From Congzhengia minquanensis (lineage in GTDB: Bacteria; Bacillota; Clostridia; UBA1381; UBA9506), in NCBI RefSeq assembly GCF_014384785.1, contig NZ_JACRSU010000001.1:434001-498000 (forward strand): DNA of 64,000 nucleotides, read 5' to 3'. This document shows, in pieces, positions 36,403-47,180 of this stretch. The first letter of the stretch is position 1. The number at the start of each line of letters is the position of its first letter. The notes beneath the pieces were generated by a model. The model did no database searches. It saw only the letters and a program-made list of their open reading frames with translations, and was not told the DNA's origin. The translations under genes were made by a program, and so were the position numbers.

Positions 36403-37614
36403 TTAAGCGGGGATGGTTAGCACCTGCCCGGGATAAATTAGGTTTGGGTTACGAATTCCGTTTAAGTTTGCAATGGCAGAAACCGTGGTGTTAAACCTTC
36501 GCGAAATAGCCCATAGCGTGTCGCCCCGGCGAACGGTGTAGCGCACGGTTGTGTCTGCCGCGCCGCCTGCTCCCGGCGTAATTTTCAGCACCTGTCCCGG
36601 ATAAATTAAGTTGGGATTTTGAATTCCGTTTAAATCTGCAATGGCGGAAACCGTGGTGTTAAACTGCCGCGCAATTGCCCAAAGCGTATCGCCCCGCTTA
36701 ACCGTTACGGTTTGCACCGGCGCAACGCCCTCCTCCGTCTGCCCGGGAATAATTTTCAGAACCTCGCCAACATAGATGAGGTTGGGGTTCACAATTTTGT
36801 TAATTCCCACAATTTCCGAAATCGTGGTGCCATACCTCCGCGCAATTGCCCAAAGCGTGTCGCCCCGGCGAACGGTGTAAGAAATCTCTGCCCCGTTTTC
36901 GTGGGGCGTTCCGTCAGGAACATTTGGTACAGTTTCATCCTCCAGCAGCAGGTCTGTAAAAATATCCCGGTCCACATTTCCGTTAATGCCGTCTACACGG
37001 CCGACATCGGTAAATTGAAACCCGGCCCAAACGTTCCATTTACCATTGGGTTCCGGGTTTTCCACATAATAGTCCGCCACCCAGAGAGGATATTTCGTAA
37101 GGCGTTCGTCAAACACGCTGCGTGCATTCGAGGCGTCGCTGTAAATGCATACCTGCCGGCCGGAACGTTCCTGCACGGTTTGTAAAAAAACTTCCGAAAT
37201 TTCGTTTATCTGAGCAACAGTTAAGCTACCGAAGCTTTCAAAGTCCATGGCAAGCCTACACTCCGGCGTAGTGCTGCCAATAATGTTTACAAAAAACTCC
37301 GCCTGCTGCCGCGCCTGGTCTGTGTTTCTTGCTGTCACATAGTGATAAAACCCAACCTTTATGCCGTTTTCCTTTGCACCGGCATAGTTTTCGGCAAACC
37401 GCGGGTCGCGGTATGCGCTGCCCGCGCTCGAACGGATATATGCTATTTCAATTCCGGCATCTTTTACCCTCTGCCAGTCGATCTCCCCCTGCCATTCGCT
37501 GACGTCAATCCCCTCATACCGGACGGTGCCTCCGGCGGAAAACCCCAGCACAGGAACGCACATCACCACAGATAGCAAAACTGCGGAAATCGCCGCAGTG
37601 AATTTATGAAACAT
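36403..37614 (-). CDS. Secreted GH25 lysozyme with three LysM domains
   Basis: A 403-residue exported muramidase with a signal peptide at about 1-25. The GH25 barrel (about 31-235) has GIDVSEWQGEIDW, IAYIRSSAG, GFYHYVTA, the catalytic-region AMDFESFG and WAGFQFTDVG. Three LysM modules (about 243-288, 300-345, 355-403), each opening RRGDTLWAI or KRGDTLWAI, anchor it to peptidoglycan. The LysM DNA copies are near-identical, evidence of recent duplication. ATG 37612-37614 follows GGGAGG by 7 bases. Confidence 0.94.
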   Translation of the reverse strand: MFHKFTAAISAVLLSVVMCVPVLGFSAGGTVRYEGIDVSEWQGEIDWQRVKDAGIEIAYIRSSAGSAYRDPRFAENYAGAKENGIKVGFYHYVTARNTDQARQQAEFFVNIIGSTTPECRLAMDFESFGSLTVAQINEISEVFLQTVQERSGRQVCIYSDASNARSVFDERLTKYPLWVADYYVENPEPNGKWNVWAGFQFTDVGRVDGINGNVDRDIFTDLLLEDETVPNVPDGTPHENGAEISYTVRRGDTLWAIARRYGTTISEIVGINKIVNPNLIYVGEVLKIIPGQTEEGVAPVQTVTVKRGDTLWAIARQFNTTVSAIADLNGIQNPNLIYPGQVLKITPGAGGAADTTVRYTVRRGDTLWAISRRFNTTVSAIANLNGIRNPNLIYPGQVLTIPA

Positions 37615-37634
37615 AAAAAAACCTCCCACTTTGC

Positions 37635-37662
37635 CTATGGCAAACAAATTCTATTACCATAG
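37635..37662. repeat. Inverted repeat before the GH25 gene
   Basis: CTATGG (37635-37640) / CCATAG (37657-37662), 16 bases apart, between the HAD gene and the GH25 ribosome site. Possible operator or weak hairpin. Confidence 0.4.
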
Positions 37663-37684
37663 TATGCAAATTGGAAGGGTTTGG

Positions 37685-38437
37685 TTAAAAGATTAACTTT
37701 TCAATGGCTTTTGCCACACCTGCGTCTTCTGCGCTGGCGGTGAGAAAGGTAGCAAGCTCTTTCATGGCGGCGTCGCCGTTTTCCATTACCACCGCAATTC
37801 CGGCAGCCTTTAACATATCTTCGTCGTTCACGCTGTCGCCAATGGCGACGCACTGCTCGTGGGGAATGTTTAAAAATTCTGCCGCAAACTGCATTGCCGT
37901 CGCCTTGGTGCACCCCTTTTGCGCCATTTCAAAATAGGAACCCTGGTCGTAGAGCACCAGCTCGTTTAATACGGGCGCCAGCAATTCCTTTTCCACTGGC
38001 TCGCAGGTAAATTTCGAAATTTTTGCTTCGGGATATTTCGTTTTAAAATCCTCCGGTGACGAAATTTGTATGCCAAACGGCACATCATACCAGGTTTTCG
38101 TAAAGTAGATGTGGTCTTCCCCTTCAAACAGCGCCACGTGCTCCGGCATTGGCAAAAACAGCTCAGAGAGCTTCATAGCAAGCTCTGTGGAAAAGGTTCT
38201 GGACAAAACCTGCTCGCCATGGATTCTCACATCTGCACCCAGGCCGCAGACAAATCCATCGAAATCTGCACAAGCCTTCACGTGCTCGGGCACATAAGCA
38301 AACGAACGGCCCGTGTTGATAAAAACATAATGGCCTTGTTTTTGCGCTTCACGAATCATGCGGGAGTTTTCCTCCGGAACTTTGCCGCCTGTGGAAAGCG
38401 TTCCGTCTATATCTAAAAAGATCGCGTATTTATCCAT
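37685..38437 (-). CDS. HAD superfamily (Cof-type) phosphatase
   Basis: A 250-residue HAD-IIB hydrolase. Motif I is FLDIDGTLS at 7-15 (nucleophile aspartate) and motif IV is GDSVNDEDMLKAAG near 197. The Cof-type cap lies in the middle. The family dephosphorylates small sugar phosphates and similar metabolites; the substrate is unknown. It lies between the groEL terminator and the GH25 gene. Confidence 0.9.
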   Translation of the reverse strand: MDKYAIFLDIDGTLSTGGKVPEENSRMIREAQKQGHYVFINTGRSFAYVPEHVKACADFDGFVCGLGADVRIHGEQVLSRTFSTELAMKLSELFLPMPEHVALFEGEDHIYFTKTWYDVPFGIQISSPEDFKTKYPEAKISKFTCEPVEKELLAPVLNELVLYDQGSYFEMAQKGCTKATAMQFAAEFLNIPHEQCVAIGDSVNDEDMLKAAGIAVVMENGDAAMKELATFLTASAEDAGVAKAIEKLIF

Positions 38438-38484
38438 ACTATCTCCTGCTTAAAAATTGTATTCCCTATTACATTTTCCCAAAC

Positions 38485-38520
38485 GAGAAAAAATATCCCC
38501 CAGGTTCAATGGGGGATATT
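38485..38520 (-). terminator. Terminator of groS-groL
   Basis: An 11-bp stem AATATCCCCCA (38492-38502) / TGGGGGATATT (38510-38520). On the minus strand it is followed by TTTTTT-rich sequence, starting 14 bases after the groEL stop. Confidence 0.9.
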
Positions 38521-38534
38521 TGTTTTTGTTTTAT

Positions 38535-40178
<1,644 letters not shown>

Positions 40179-40188
40179 TTACCTCCCG

Positions 40189-40479
<291 letters not shown>

Positions 40480-40522
40480 TTACCTCCTGTTTATGTCAAT
40501 TTATTTTTTAACTCTTGTGTTG

Positions 40523-40549
40523 TTAGCACTCTATGCCAACGAGTGCTAA
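40523..40549. promoter_or_regulatory. CIRCE operator (HrcA site)
   Basis: TTAGCACTC (40523-40531), nine bases, GAGTGCTAA (40541-40549): a perfect match to the CIRCE consensus, between the groS promoter and start. Confidence 0.98.
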
Positions 40550-40558
40550 CATAGTTAT

Positions 40559-40587
40559 ATATTACTCAAAAAGATTGATTTTGGCAA
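40559..40587 (-). promoter_or_regulatory. groSL promoter
   Basis: Minus strand: -35 TTGCCA (40582-40587), 17-bp spacer, -10 TAATAT (40559-40564). Directly upstream of CIRCE, so the start site falls at or in the operator. Confidence 0.8.
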
Positions 40588-40675
40588 ACTTTATCAAACG
40601 CGATTTATACAAATTATGCTTCTATTTCTTCTTTTTACTTTCATTTTTGCATGTTTTCTTTATTTTTCTTTAATA

Positions 40676-40704
40676 TTGTAAATTTATTTGATTTCTGATA
40701 TACT
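40676..40704 (+). promoter_or_regulatory. Promoter of the flavoprotein-hflX-yigZ operon
   Basis: -35 TTGTAA (40676-40681), 17-bp spacer, extended -10 TGATATACT (TATACT 40699-40704). Confidence 0.78.
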
Positions 40705-40736
40705 AATTTTAATGAGTATGAAGGAGCGTGTATCGG

Positions 40737-41966
40737 TTGAAAATAACAGTGATCGGCGGCGGCCCGGCAGGAATGATGGCAGCCGCGGCGGCAGCAGGCG
40801 AAGGTGCCATTGTTACGCTGCTTGAGCACAACAGCTATCTTGGCAAAAAACTGGGCATTACAGGCAAAGGGCGCTGCAACATTACCAACGCCGCAGATAT
40901 TTCGGAGTTTATTCATAATATCCCAATTAATGGCAAGTTTATGCACAGCGCGTTTTTTGCATTTAATAATCAGGACATATTAAACCTTTTGGCACGCTTT
41001 GGAGTGGAAACCAAAACAGAGCGCGGCGGGCGGGTGTTTCCAACAACCGACAAGGCAAAAACAGTGGTCGATGCTTTAAAACACTATGTGCGCAGCATGG
41101 GCGTGCGCGTCGTTTTTGACGGGGCGGCAGACTTATTAAAGGAAGATACGGGCTTTTGCGTCAGGCGAAAGAATGGAAGCGCAATACACTGCGACAAAGT
41201 GATTGTTGCAACCGGCGGCGCGTCTTACCCGCAGACAGGCTCGGACGGTTCTGGATATCGCTTTGCAAAAGCGCTGGGCCACACGGTGGTTGCTCCCAGT
41301 CCCTCGCTGGTGCCCTTAACCACCCGGGGAAATTTGGCTGCAAAGCTTATGGGGCTTTCGCTGAAAAACGTATCCATTAAAATAACCGATGAAAACAATA
41401 AAACGGTTTACAGCGATTTCGGCGAAATGCTGTTCGCGCACTATGGCGTGTCCGGCCCTATGATTTTAAGCGCCAGCGCGCATTTGCGCGAATTTGACAA
41501 AAAGCGCTATACCCTAACGGTCGACTTAAAGCCCGCCTTAGACAGTGCCGCTTTGGATAAGCGGATTTTGCGGGATTTTGAAGCGGAGCAAAACAAGGAT
41601 TTTATCAATTCGTTAGACGCGCTTCTGCCGCAAAAAATGATTCCGGTAATTGTGGAGCTTTCAAAAATTCCGCCCCGCAAAAAGGTGCGGGACATTACCA
41701 GGCAAGAGCGGCTTGCCCTCGGCTTCGCCATGAAAAACGTAACGCTCGAAATCACCGGCACCCGGCCCATCGCTGAGGCAATTGTCACCTCAGGCGGGGT
41801 GAGCGTGAAAGAAATTAATCCGAAAACAATGGAGTCGAAACTCGTTCCCGGCCTGTTTTTTGCCGGCGAGGTGATTGACGTGGACGCATACACTGGCGGC
41901 TTCAACCTGCAAATTGCCTATTCCACCGGGCATTTGGCCGGACAAAGCGCCGGAAAGGAATGGTAA
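40737..41966 (+). CDS. HI0933/BaiN family FAD-dependent oxidoreductase
   Basis: A 409-residue flavoprotein with N-terminal FAD loop VIGGGPAGMMAAAAA, GKKLGITGKGRCNITN near 40, VATGGASYPQTGSDGSGY near 155, and the C-terminal FAGEVIDVDAYTGGFNLQIA signature. Members include BaiN of bile-acid dehydroxylation, but the family is broad and the substrate here is unknown. The start is TTG 40737 with AAGGAG (40721-40726) 10 bases upstream. A GTG three codons earlier lies only one base from that site and was rejected. Confidence 0.92.
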   Translation: MKITVIGGGPAGMMAAAAAAGEGAIVTLLEHNSYLGKKLGITGKGRCNITNAADISEFIHNIPINGKFMHSAFFAFNNQDILNLLARFGVETKTERGGRVFPTTDKAKTVVDALKHYVRSMGVRVVFDGAADLLKEDTGFCVRRKNGSAIHCDKVIVATGGASYPQTGSDGSGYRFAKALGHTVVAPSPSLVPLTTRGNLAAKLMGLSLKNVSIKITDENNKTVYSDFGEMLFAHYGVSGPMILSASAHLREFDKKRYTLTVDLKPALDSAALDKRILRDFEAEQNKDFINSLDALLPQKMIPVIVELSKIPPRKKVRDITRQERLALGFAMKNVTLEITGTRPIAEAIVTSGGVSVKEINPKTMESKLVPGLFFAGEVIDVDAYTGGFNLQIAYSTGHLAGQSAGKEW

Positions 41967-41971
41967 ACTAT

Positions 41972-43252
41972 ATGGAATTAAATGAAAATGCAAACAAAAT
42001 AGAGCGGGCGGTTTTGGCAGGCGTTCACACAGGCAGCGCAGACACCCTTTCAGACACCACAGAGGAAACGCTTGCCGAGCTTGCCCGGCTGGCCGACACG
42101 GCCGAGGCCGAGGTTGTGGGCACCATGATTCAAAACAAATCTGCCATTGAAAAAGCGACCTACATCGGCGAGGGAAAAATGGAAGAACTGAAAAACGCCT
42201 GTGCGTCGCTTTCCGCAAACCTTGTTATCTTTGACGACGAGCTGTCTCCCATGCAAATCAGGAATTTGGAAAACGCGCTGAACATCCGCGTGATTGACAG
42301 AAGCATGCTGATTTTAGATATTTTTGCCCGCCACGCAGAATCCCGGGAGGGTAAAATTCAAGTGGAGCTGGCCCAGCTGCAATATTTGCTGCCACGCTTA
42401 ACCGGCATGGGCTCAAAACTTTCCCGTTTAGGCGCCGGCATTGGCACCCGGGGCCCGGGCGAAACAAAATTGGAAACCGACCGCCGCCATATCCGCCGTA
42501 GAATTTCCCATTTAAAAGAAGAGCTGGTGCAGGTGAAAAAGCACCGGGAGCTGATTCGTTCCCGCAGAAAAAAGGAAAACCGCTATGTGCTGGCCCTGGT
42601 GGGTTACACCAACGCAGGCAAGTCCACGCTGTTAAACCGCTTAACCGGCGCCGAGGTGTTGGCGCAGGACAAGCTGTTTGCCACCTTAGACCCCACAGCC
42701 CGGGGGCTGACCCTTTCCGACAAGCGAGAAGTGACGCTGGTTGACACGGTGGGCTTTATCAGAAAGCTTCCCCACCACCTGATTGAGGCCTTTAAATCTA
42801 CCTTGGAGGAGGCGGTTTTTGCCGACGCGCTGCTCATTGTGGCAGATGGCGCCGACGACGAGGTGAGCGCCCATTTAGAGGTGGTGTTCCGGCTGTTAGG
42901 CGACATTGGCGCGGTGGAGAAACCTAAACTGATTGTGTTTAACAAAACGGACGAAATTTGCGAACAAAAAAACCTGGCGCTGTTTACCAAGGGCGTTCCG
43001 CATGTGGAAATCAGCGCAAAAAGCGGCCAAAACCTCGGCACGCTTTTAGAATCCATTGAAAACTTGGTACCGGGCAGAAAAAAACAGGTAGCGCTGTTAA
43101 TCCCCTTTGCCGAGGGGCAGGTTTTGTCGGAACTGCATGGCAATCACACGGTTCTAAGCGAAGATTACACCGAAAACGGCACCCGCGTAACCTGTCTTTT
43201 AGATGCGCCGGCATATGCCAAATTTAGAAATTATGTGTTAGAGGAAGCATGA
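41972..43252 (+). CDS. hflX: GTPase HflX
   Basis: A 426-residue ribosome-associated GTPase. The N-terminal HflX domain (about 20-195) includes GGPGETKLETDRR-type sequence (RGPGETKLETDRRHI). The G domain has GYTNAGKSTLLN near 210, DTVGFI and NKTD. It splits stalled or stress-inactivated ribosomes. ATG 41972 (MELNENANK) is preferred, but an in-frame ATG at 41960, overlapping the previous gene's end, is possible. Confidence 0.95.
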   Translation: MELNENANKIERAVLAGVHTGSADTLSDTTEETLAELARLADTAEAEVVGTMIQNKSAIEKATYIGEGKMEELKNACASLSANLVIFDDELSPMQIRNLENALNIRVIDRSMLILDIFARHAESREGKIQVELAQLQYLLPRLTGMGSKLSRLGAGIGTRGPGETKLETDRRHIRRRISHLKEELVQVKKHRELIRSRRKKENRYVLALVGYTNAGKSTLLNRLTGAEVLAQDKLFATLDPTARGLTLSDKREVTLVDTVGFIRKLPHHLIEAFKSTLEEAVFADALLIVADGADDEVSAHLEVVFRLLGDIGAVEKPKLIVFNKTDEICEQKNLALFTKGVPHVEISAKSGQNLGTLLESIENLVPGRKKQVALLIPFAEGQVLSELHGNHTVLSEDYTENGTRVTCLLDAPAYAKFRNYVLEEA

Positions 43253-43890
43253 CAATGGAAAAGAAAATGACATATCGAACGGTTTTCGAACCTGCCCGGG
43301 ACGAAATGATTGAAAAAAAGTCCCGCTTTATTGGTTCGGTTCGCCCCGTAACCACCGAACAGGAGGCCGTTGACTTTATTAATAGCTGCCGCGCAGAATT
43401 TCGGGACGCAACCCACAACGTTTATGCTTACATTGTGCAGGAAAACAATATCAGCCGCTATTCCGACGACGGAGAGCCCAGCGGCACGGCCGGCGTTCCT
43501 GTTTTAGAGGTTTTGAACAAAGAGGGGCTGACCGACGTGGCAGTTGTTGTAACACGCTATTTTGGCGGAACGCTTTTGGGAGCAGGCGGCCTGGTTCGCG
43601 CCTATGGAAAAACTGCAAAGCTGGGGGTTGATAAGGCAAAAATTACCGAAAAAATTTATTGCCACCGGCTTAGCATTCAAACTCCTTACGACCTTTTGGG
43701 AAAAGTGCGTTACCTCATTGAAACGGGCGATTACATTTTAGGTGAAATTGAATACACCGACTCGGTGACCGTAACGGCCTTCGTAAAATATGATTTGTTA
43801 AACCGCTTTCTGCAGGAGATGAAAGAGGCCACCAACGCCGCGGTTACTCCTGAAATTACAGGCGAGATGTATATTGACAACGTAATTTAA
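43249..43890 (+). CDS. yigZ: YigZ/IMPACT family protein
   Basis: A 213-residue protein with an N-terminal UPF0029 domain (KKSRFIGSV, YSDDGEPSGTAGVPVL, VVVTRYFGGTLLGAGGLVRAY) and a C-terminal ferredoxin-like DUF1949 domain (about 135-205). Its eukaryotic homologue IMPACT binds the translation machinery; bacterial function is unclear. The ATG overlaps the hflX stop (ATGA). A second ATG two codons in is also possible. Confidence 0.93.
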   Translation: MTMEKKMTYRTVFEPARDEMIEKKSRFIGSVRPVTTEQEAVDFINSCRAEFRDATHNVYAYIVQENNISRYSDDGEPSGTAGVPVLEVLNKEGLTDVAVVVTRYFGGTLLGAGGLVRAYGKTAKLGVDKAKITEKIYCHRLSIQTPYDLLGKVRYLIETGDYILGEIEYTDSVTVTAFVKYDLLNRFLQEMKEATNAAVTPEITGEMYIDNVI

Positions 43891-43920
43891 AAAGAGGCAG
43901 ACGTTTTGTCTGCCTCTTTT
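43890..43920. terminator. Bidirectional terminator at the end of the exopolysaccharide operon
   Basis: A 13-bp stem AAAAGAGGCAGAC (43890-43902) / GTCTGCCTCTTTT (43908-43920), loop GTTTT. It serves yigZ and the 17-kb leftward operon. Confidence 0.94.
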
Positions 43921-45019
43921 AACGTTTGAGTCTTCCCGTCAGCCTGCCGATGGCAACAGACGAGGGCAACAAAATCAGCGTTGTCCAAACCACCACGAGA
44001 ATGCTTACCCGGGGCAGATAGACAATCCACTGAATGGACCGTGCCGGCATGTAAAAAATGCCGGACAAAAGCCATATTCCCAAGCTGTATCTGCCAAGCA
44101 GTGAAATATAGCGGTTTAAGAGCGTCGGCCCCTTATCCCTTTCTTTTCTTTTGCGAAACTCCAGCACCTTTGCAAAAGAAAACACCAAAATTGGCGTATA
44201 GAGCGCGTCCAAGCTGGGAAGCACCCAAAACCAGTCCCGCACGGTTTTGAAAAACAGAACGACAATAGCAAGAAGGGCAAAATAGAACGGACGGTTAAAG
44301 TTGGTTTTTGAAACTTTAAAATTAATTTGTTCAAATACCGCATACCGCTCGGTGATGCACCCCAGCAGAAAAACCGGCGTGTAAACCACAACGCTCATCT
44401 CCAAATTATAAAAATAAAGCCCGGTGCAGGATTTAAAAACAAAAAATGCGCCGCCGGCAAAAAAGCTAAAGGCCAAAATTGCACCAACGTCTTTCAGCAA
44501 TCCCCGGCCAATGAGCCTGGTAACAAGCGGCAGCAGAAGCAAAATTACCGAATAAAACGCCAAATACCACCCGAATGATACGTTTACATGCGCTACGTTG
44601 TTTGTCCACACCGTGCCTGTGCCAAAGGCAATTAGGTTTAAAAGCAGGCTTTTTCCGTCCGGCATGGGCTCTTTTAACAAAAGACCCAGCAGAAAAAAAA
44701 TCAGCGCAACTGCCCAGTAAATGACGAAAATGTTCAGCACCTTGGCAAGCCTTGCACGCAGGCTTTCATATTTCTCCCGTTTCACCGAAAGGCCAAACCC
44801 AGCAAAAAACGTAAAAAGGCTTAAACAGATTTTAAATGTGCGTGCGCAGATGATTTGCTCCAACTGAAACAGCCAGGGAATCGCACTGTCAATGGGCATA
44901 TTCTCCGGCAAAACCCATTCGGGAAAGCCAATGGCGTGGTTCGCTACAATCATAAGCAGCGCCACGCCTTTTAAATATATTGTTTTGTCTTTGTCAAGCA
45001 ATCGTTGCATGTGTGTCAT
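43919..45019 (-). CDS. Acyltransferase family 3 membrane protein
   Basis: A 366-residue polytopic membrane protein with about ten helices. It opens with KTIYLKGVALLMIVANHAIG, the acyltransferase-3 pattern with the active-site-type histidine in the first helix. Likely O-acetylates a sugar of the exopolysaccharide. Last gene of the locus. The first ATG (45019) is used; the ATG three codons in is an equal candidate. Confidence 0.85.
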   Translation of the reverse strand: MTHMQRLLDKDKTIYLKGVALLMIVANHAIGFPEWVLPENMPIDSAIPWLFQLEQIICARTFKICLSLFTFFAGFGLSVKREKYESLRARLAKVLNIFVIYWAVALIFFLLGLLLKEPMPDGKSLLLNLIAFGTGTVWTNNVAHVNVSFGWYLAFYSVILLLLPLVTRLIGRGLLKDVGAILAFSFFAGGAFFVFKSCTGLYFYNLEMSVVVYTPVFLLGCITERYAVFEQINFKVSKTNFNRPFYFALLAIVVLFFKTVRDWFWVLPSLDALYTPILVFSFAKVLEFRKRKERDKGPTLLNRYISLLGRYSLGIWLLSGIFYMPARSIQWIVYLPRVSILVVVWTTLILLPSSVAIGRLTGRLKR

Positions 45020-45023
45020 CCAA

Positions 45024-46223
45024 TCATGGTTTTGTAAAAATCATGGTTATAAATTTTTTATAATATTCTTGAAAGTTTCTGTCTTCCACGTTCTGTTTCG
45101 CATTACGCTCCATTTTTATGCACACCTCGCTGTTAGCCGATAAAACGTCCATACAGCAGGCAAGGTTGTCAACAAGCTTTTCGTCCCGCTTTAAAATAAA
45201 CGCACAGTTTTCGTTTGCAGTTTCCGCAACACCGCCGGCGTCGGTAGTAATCAGCGGAAGTCCCGTTGCCAGACTTTCTAAAACAGTAAGCGAGGCGGGT
45301 TCCTCCCAAATGGAGGGCAAAACTGCAACATCTGCCGCCGCATAAAATTTCGGCATTTGCTCAAAAGGCACATAGCCGGTAAAAATTATGCGGTCTGACA
45401 CATCTTTCAGCGTGGCTTGCACCTGCTCAAGATAGGGGTCTGAAATGTTTTGTGAAAACCACCCGCTGCCCACAATTAACAGATATGTGTTTTTGTTCTT
45501 CACCTTAACAAAAGCCCTGGCGAGCTCTAAAACGCCCTTTTCAGGGATAACGCGGCCAGCAAAAACAAACAGCTTTCCCTCAGGCCCAACATTGTGCTTT
45601 TGCCGGAATTCGTTTCGGAACGGTTCATATTTTTCCCTGCCGAATGCGCTTAAATCGGTGCAGTTCAGCAAAACGGAAACCGCGCTGTCTGCGGCGGTTT
45701 TCACAGTCATCACCCGTTCTTTAATGTAGCGGCTCACGGTAATGACCTGAACGCCGCGTTTTAAAATGCGCTTTGCATAAATATCATTGCTGTTGATAAT
45801 GTCGTTGTGAATGTGAGAAAAAATTTGCACGCCTTTTAAGGCTTTCGCGACGCGGTATGTAAAATAGGCGTCGTTTTCCACCACCACCGCGTCGTAAGAC
45901 CCCTGTTTAACGACAGAGAGAACCCTGTGGATATACTCTCTGTCCTCGCCGATTTCAATGCCAAAAAGTTTTTTAAACACGCGGAATACAAAATGCTCTG
46001 CCCTTTTTAATGTTTGACTGACTGAAACCATTTTAAACTGCGTGTTCTGATATTCTTTTGCGACCGTAGCTGCCGCTTCGTCGTAAATTCCAAAAACGTG
46101 AAAGACCACGCCCGCGCTCTTTTCGTTTTCTTTTAAAATGCCGTCAACCAGCGTTTCCACTGCCCCGCCTTTCACCGGCGGCATGGGCAAAAGCGCCGGC
46201 ATTATAATTGCCGCTTTTTTCAT
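45024..46223 (-). CDS. Family 4 glycosyltransferase
   Basis: A 399-residue GT-B enzyme. It has the N-terminal glycine-rich acceptor side PMPPVKGGAVETLVDG, VFAGRVIPEKGVLELARAF near 195, and the donor-binding E-x7-E in LPSIWEEPASLTVLESL near 305. It adds a sugar to the lipid-linked repeat unit on the cytoplasmic face. ATG 46221-46223 follows GGAGGG and overlaps the upstream GT2 by four bases. Confidence 0.9.
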   Translation of the reverse strand: MKKAAIIMPALLPMPPVKGGAVETLVDGILKENEKSAGVVFHVFGIYDEAAATVAKEYQNTQFKMVSVSQTLKRAEHFVFRVFKKLFGIEIGEDREYIHRVLSVVKQGSYDAVVVENDAYFTYRVAKALKGVQIFSHIHNDIINSNDIYAKRILKRGVQVITVSRYIKERVMTVKTAADSAVSVLLNCTDLSAFGREKYEPFRNEFRQKHNVGPEGKLFVFAGRVIPEKGVLELARAFVKVKNKNTYLLIVGSGWFSQNISDPYLEQVQATLKDVSDRIIFTGYVPFEQMPKFYAAADVAVLPSIWEEPASLTVLESLATGLPLITTDAGGVAETANENCAFILKRDEKLVDNLACCMDVLSANSEVCIKMERNAKQNVEDRNFQEYYKKFITMIFTKP

Positions 46224-47164
46224 GCCTGCGCCCTCCATCTCAGTTTAAAAATCAGCTGAACGGCCCAAACAGGCATGCACAAGAGCACCCTGTTTATGAG
46301 CAAATCTTTTTTTAAACGTTTCACATGTTTTATTTTTTGGTAAGACTCCCTTGCTTCCTCCCGCTTGCCTAAAAGCAGCAAATGCCTACACCGGCGCATT
46401 TCAAACCATGTCATCAGGCTTTTTAAATGCTCTTTTTTGTCTTCCGGCACGGCTTTGTCCTGATAAATTATTTCGGCATGGTCAAAAAAACACCAGTTAA
46501 CGTCGAAGGCGCTTTCCTTTGTGGCCACGCTTTCCTGGTGGTTATAAACTGCCGTTGTGGCCGCAGTTAAAACAAATGGGAAATAGGCCGCCACTCGCAA
46601 GGTTAGGTCTAAATCCTCGCCGATTTTGCAGCCCTCCTGAAACACGCCCACCCTGTCAATTGCCTTTTTTGCAATGCAGGAGGTGCTCATCTGAAACAGC
46701 TTCACCCGCTTATCTTCATCATATGCCTTATAAAAGTTTTCGAAATATTCCGTCTCCGGTTTCCCTTCAAAATAGGCCGGCTTATTTCGCATCGTGCCGT
46801 TTTGAAACAGGACAGACGCCCATGTGCCGTAAAACCCGGCATCAGGATAGGCCAAAATCAGCTCGTTTAAAACCGCCAAGTGGTTGGGCTGCCAGGTGTC
46901 GTCCGCGTCTAAAAACGCAATATAATCGCCCCGGCTTGCCGCAATTCCCACGTTTCTGGCCCGGGATACGCCACCGTTTTCCTGATGGATCACTTTAATC
47001 TTTTCGTTGCTTTCAAATGGGGCAAGAGCTTTGTCCAGCTCATCTTCGGAGCCGTCGTCAACGATAATCAGCTCCCAGTCGGGACAGGTTTGCCCCAAAA
47101 CGCTTTTTACCGCGTTTTGAATTAAGTCCGCCCTGTTGTAAACCGGCGTGATTACTGAAAACAT
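46220..47164 (-). CDS. Family 2 glycosyltransferase
   Basis: A 314-residue GT-A enzyme. It has SVITPVYNRADLIQNAVKSV at the N-terminus, VDDGSED and the metal-binding FLDADDTW near 90. The C-terminus is helical and basic and may lie on the membrane. ATG 47162-47164 follows TGGAGG. Builds the exopolysaccharide repeat unit; donor unknown. Confidence 0.9.
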   Translation of the reverse strand: MFSVITPVYNRADLIQNAVKSVLGQTCPDWELIIVDDGSEDELDKALAPFESNEKIKVIHQENGGVSRARNVGIAASRGDYIAFLDADDTWQPNHLAVLNELILAYPDAGFYGTWASVLFQNGTMRNKPAYFEGKPETEYFENFYKAYDEDKRVKLFQMSTSCIAKKAIDRVGVFQEGCKIGEDLDLTLRVAAYFPFVLTAATTAVYNHQESVATKESAFDVNWCFFDHAEIIYQDKAVPEDKKEHLKSLMTWFEMRRCRHLLLLGKREEARESYQKIKHVKRLKKDLLINRVLLCMPVWAVQLIFKLRWRAQA

Positions 47165-47180
47165 GAAACAACCTCCATTT

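Noticed and set aside
36403..36900. Near-identical direct DNA repeats resembling an array
   Set aside because: They are in-frame LysM modules of one protein, with coding spacers of unequal length; not CRISPR.
40728..40736. GTG start for the HI0933-family flavoprotein
   Set aside because: Only one base from the AAGGAG site; TTG at 40737 has proper spacing and gives the normal family N-terminus.
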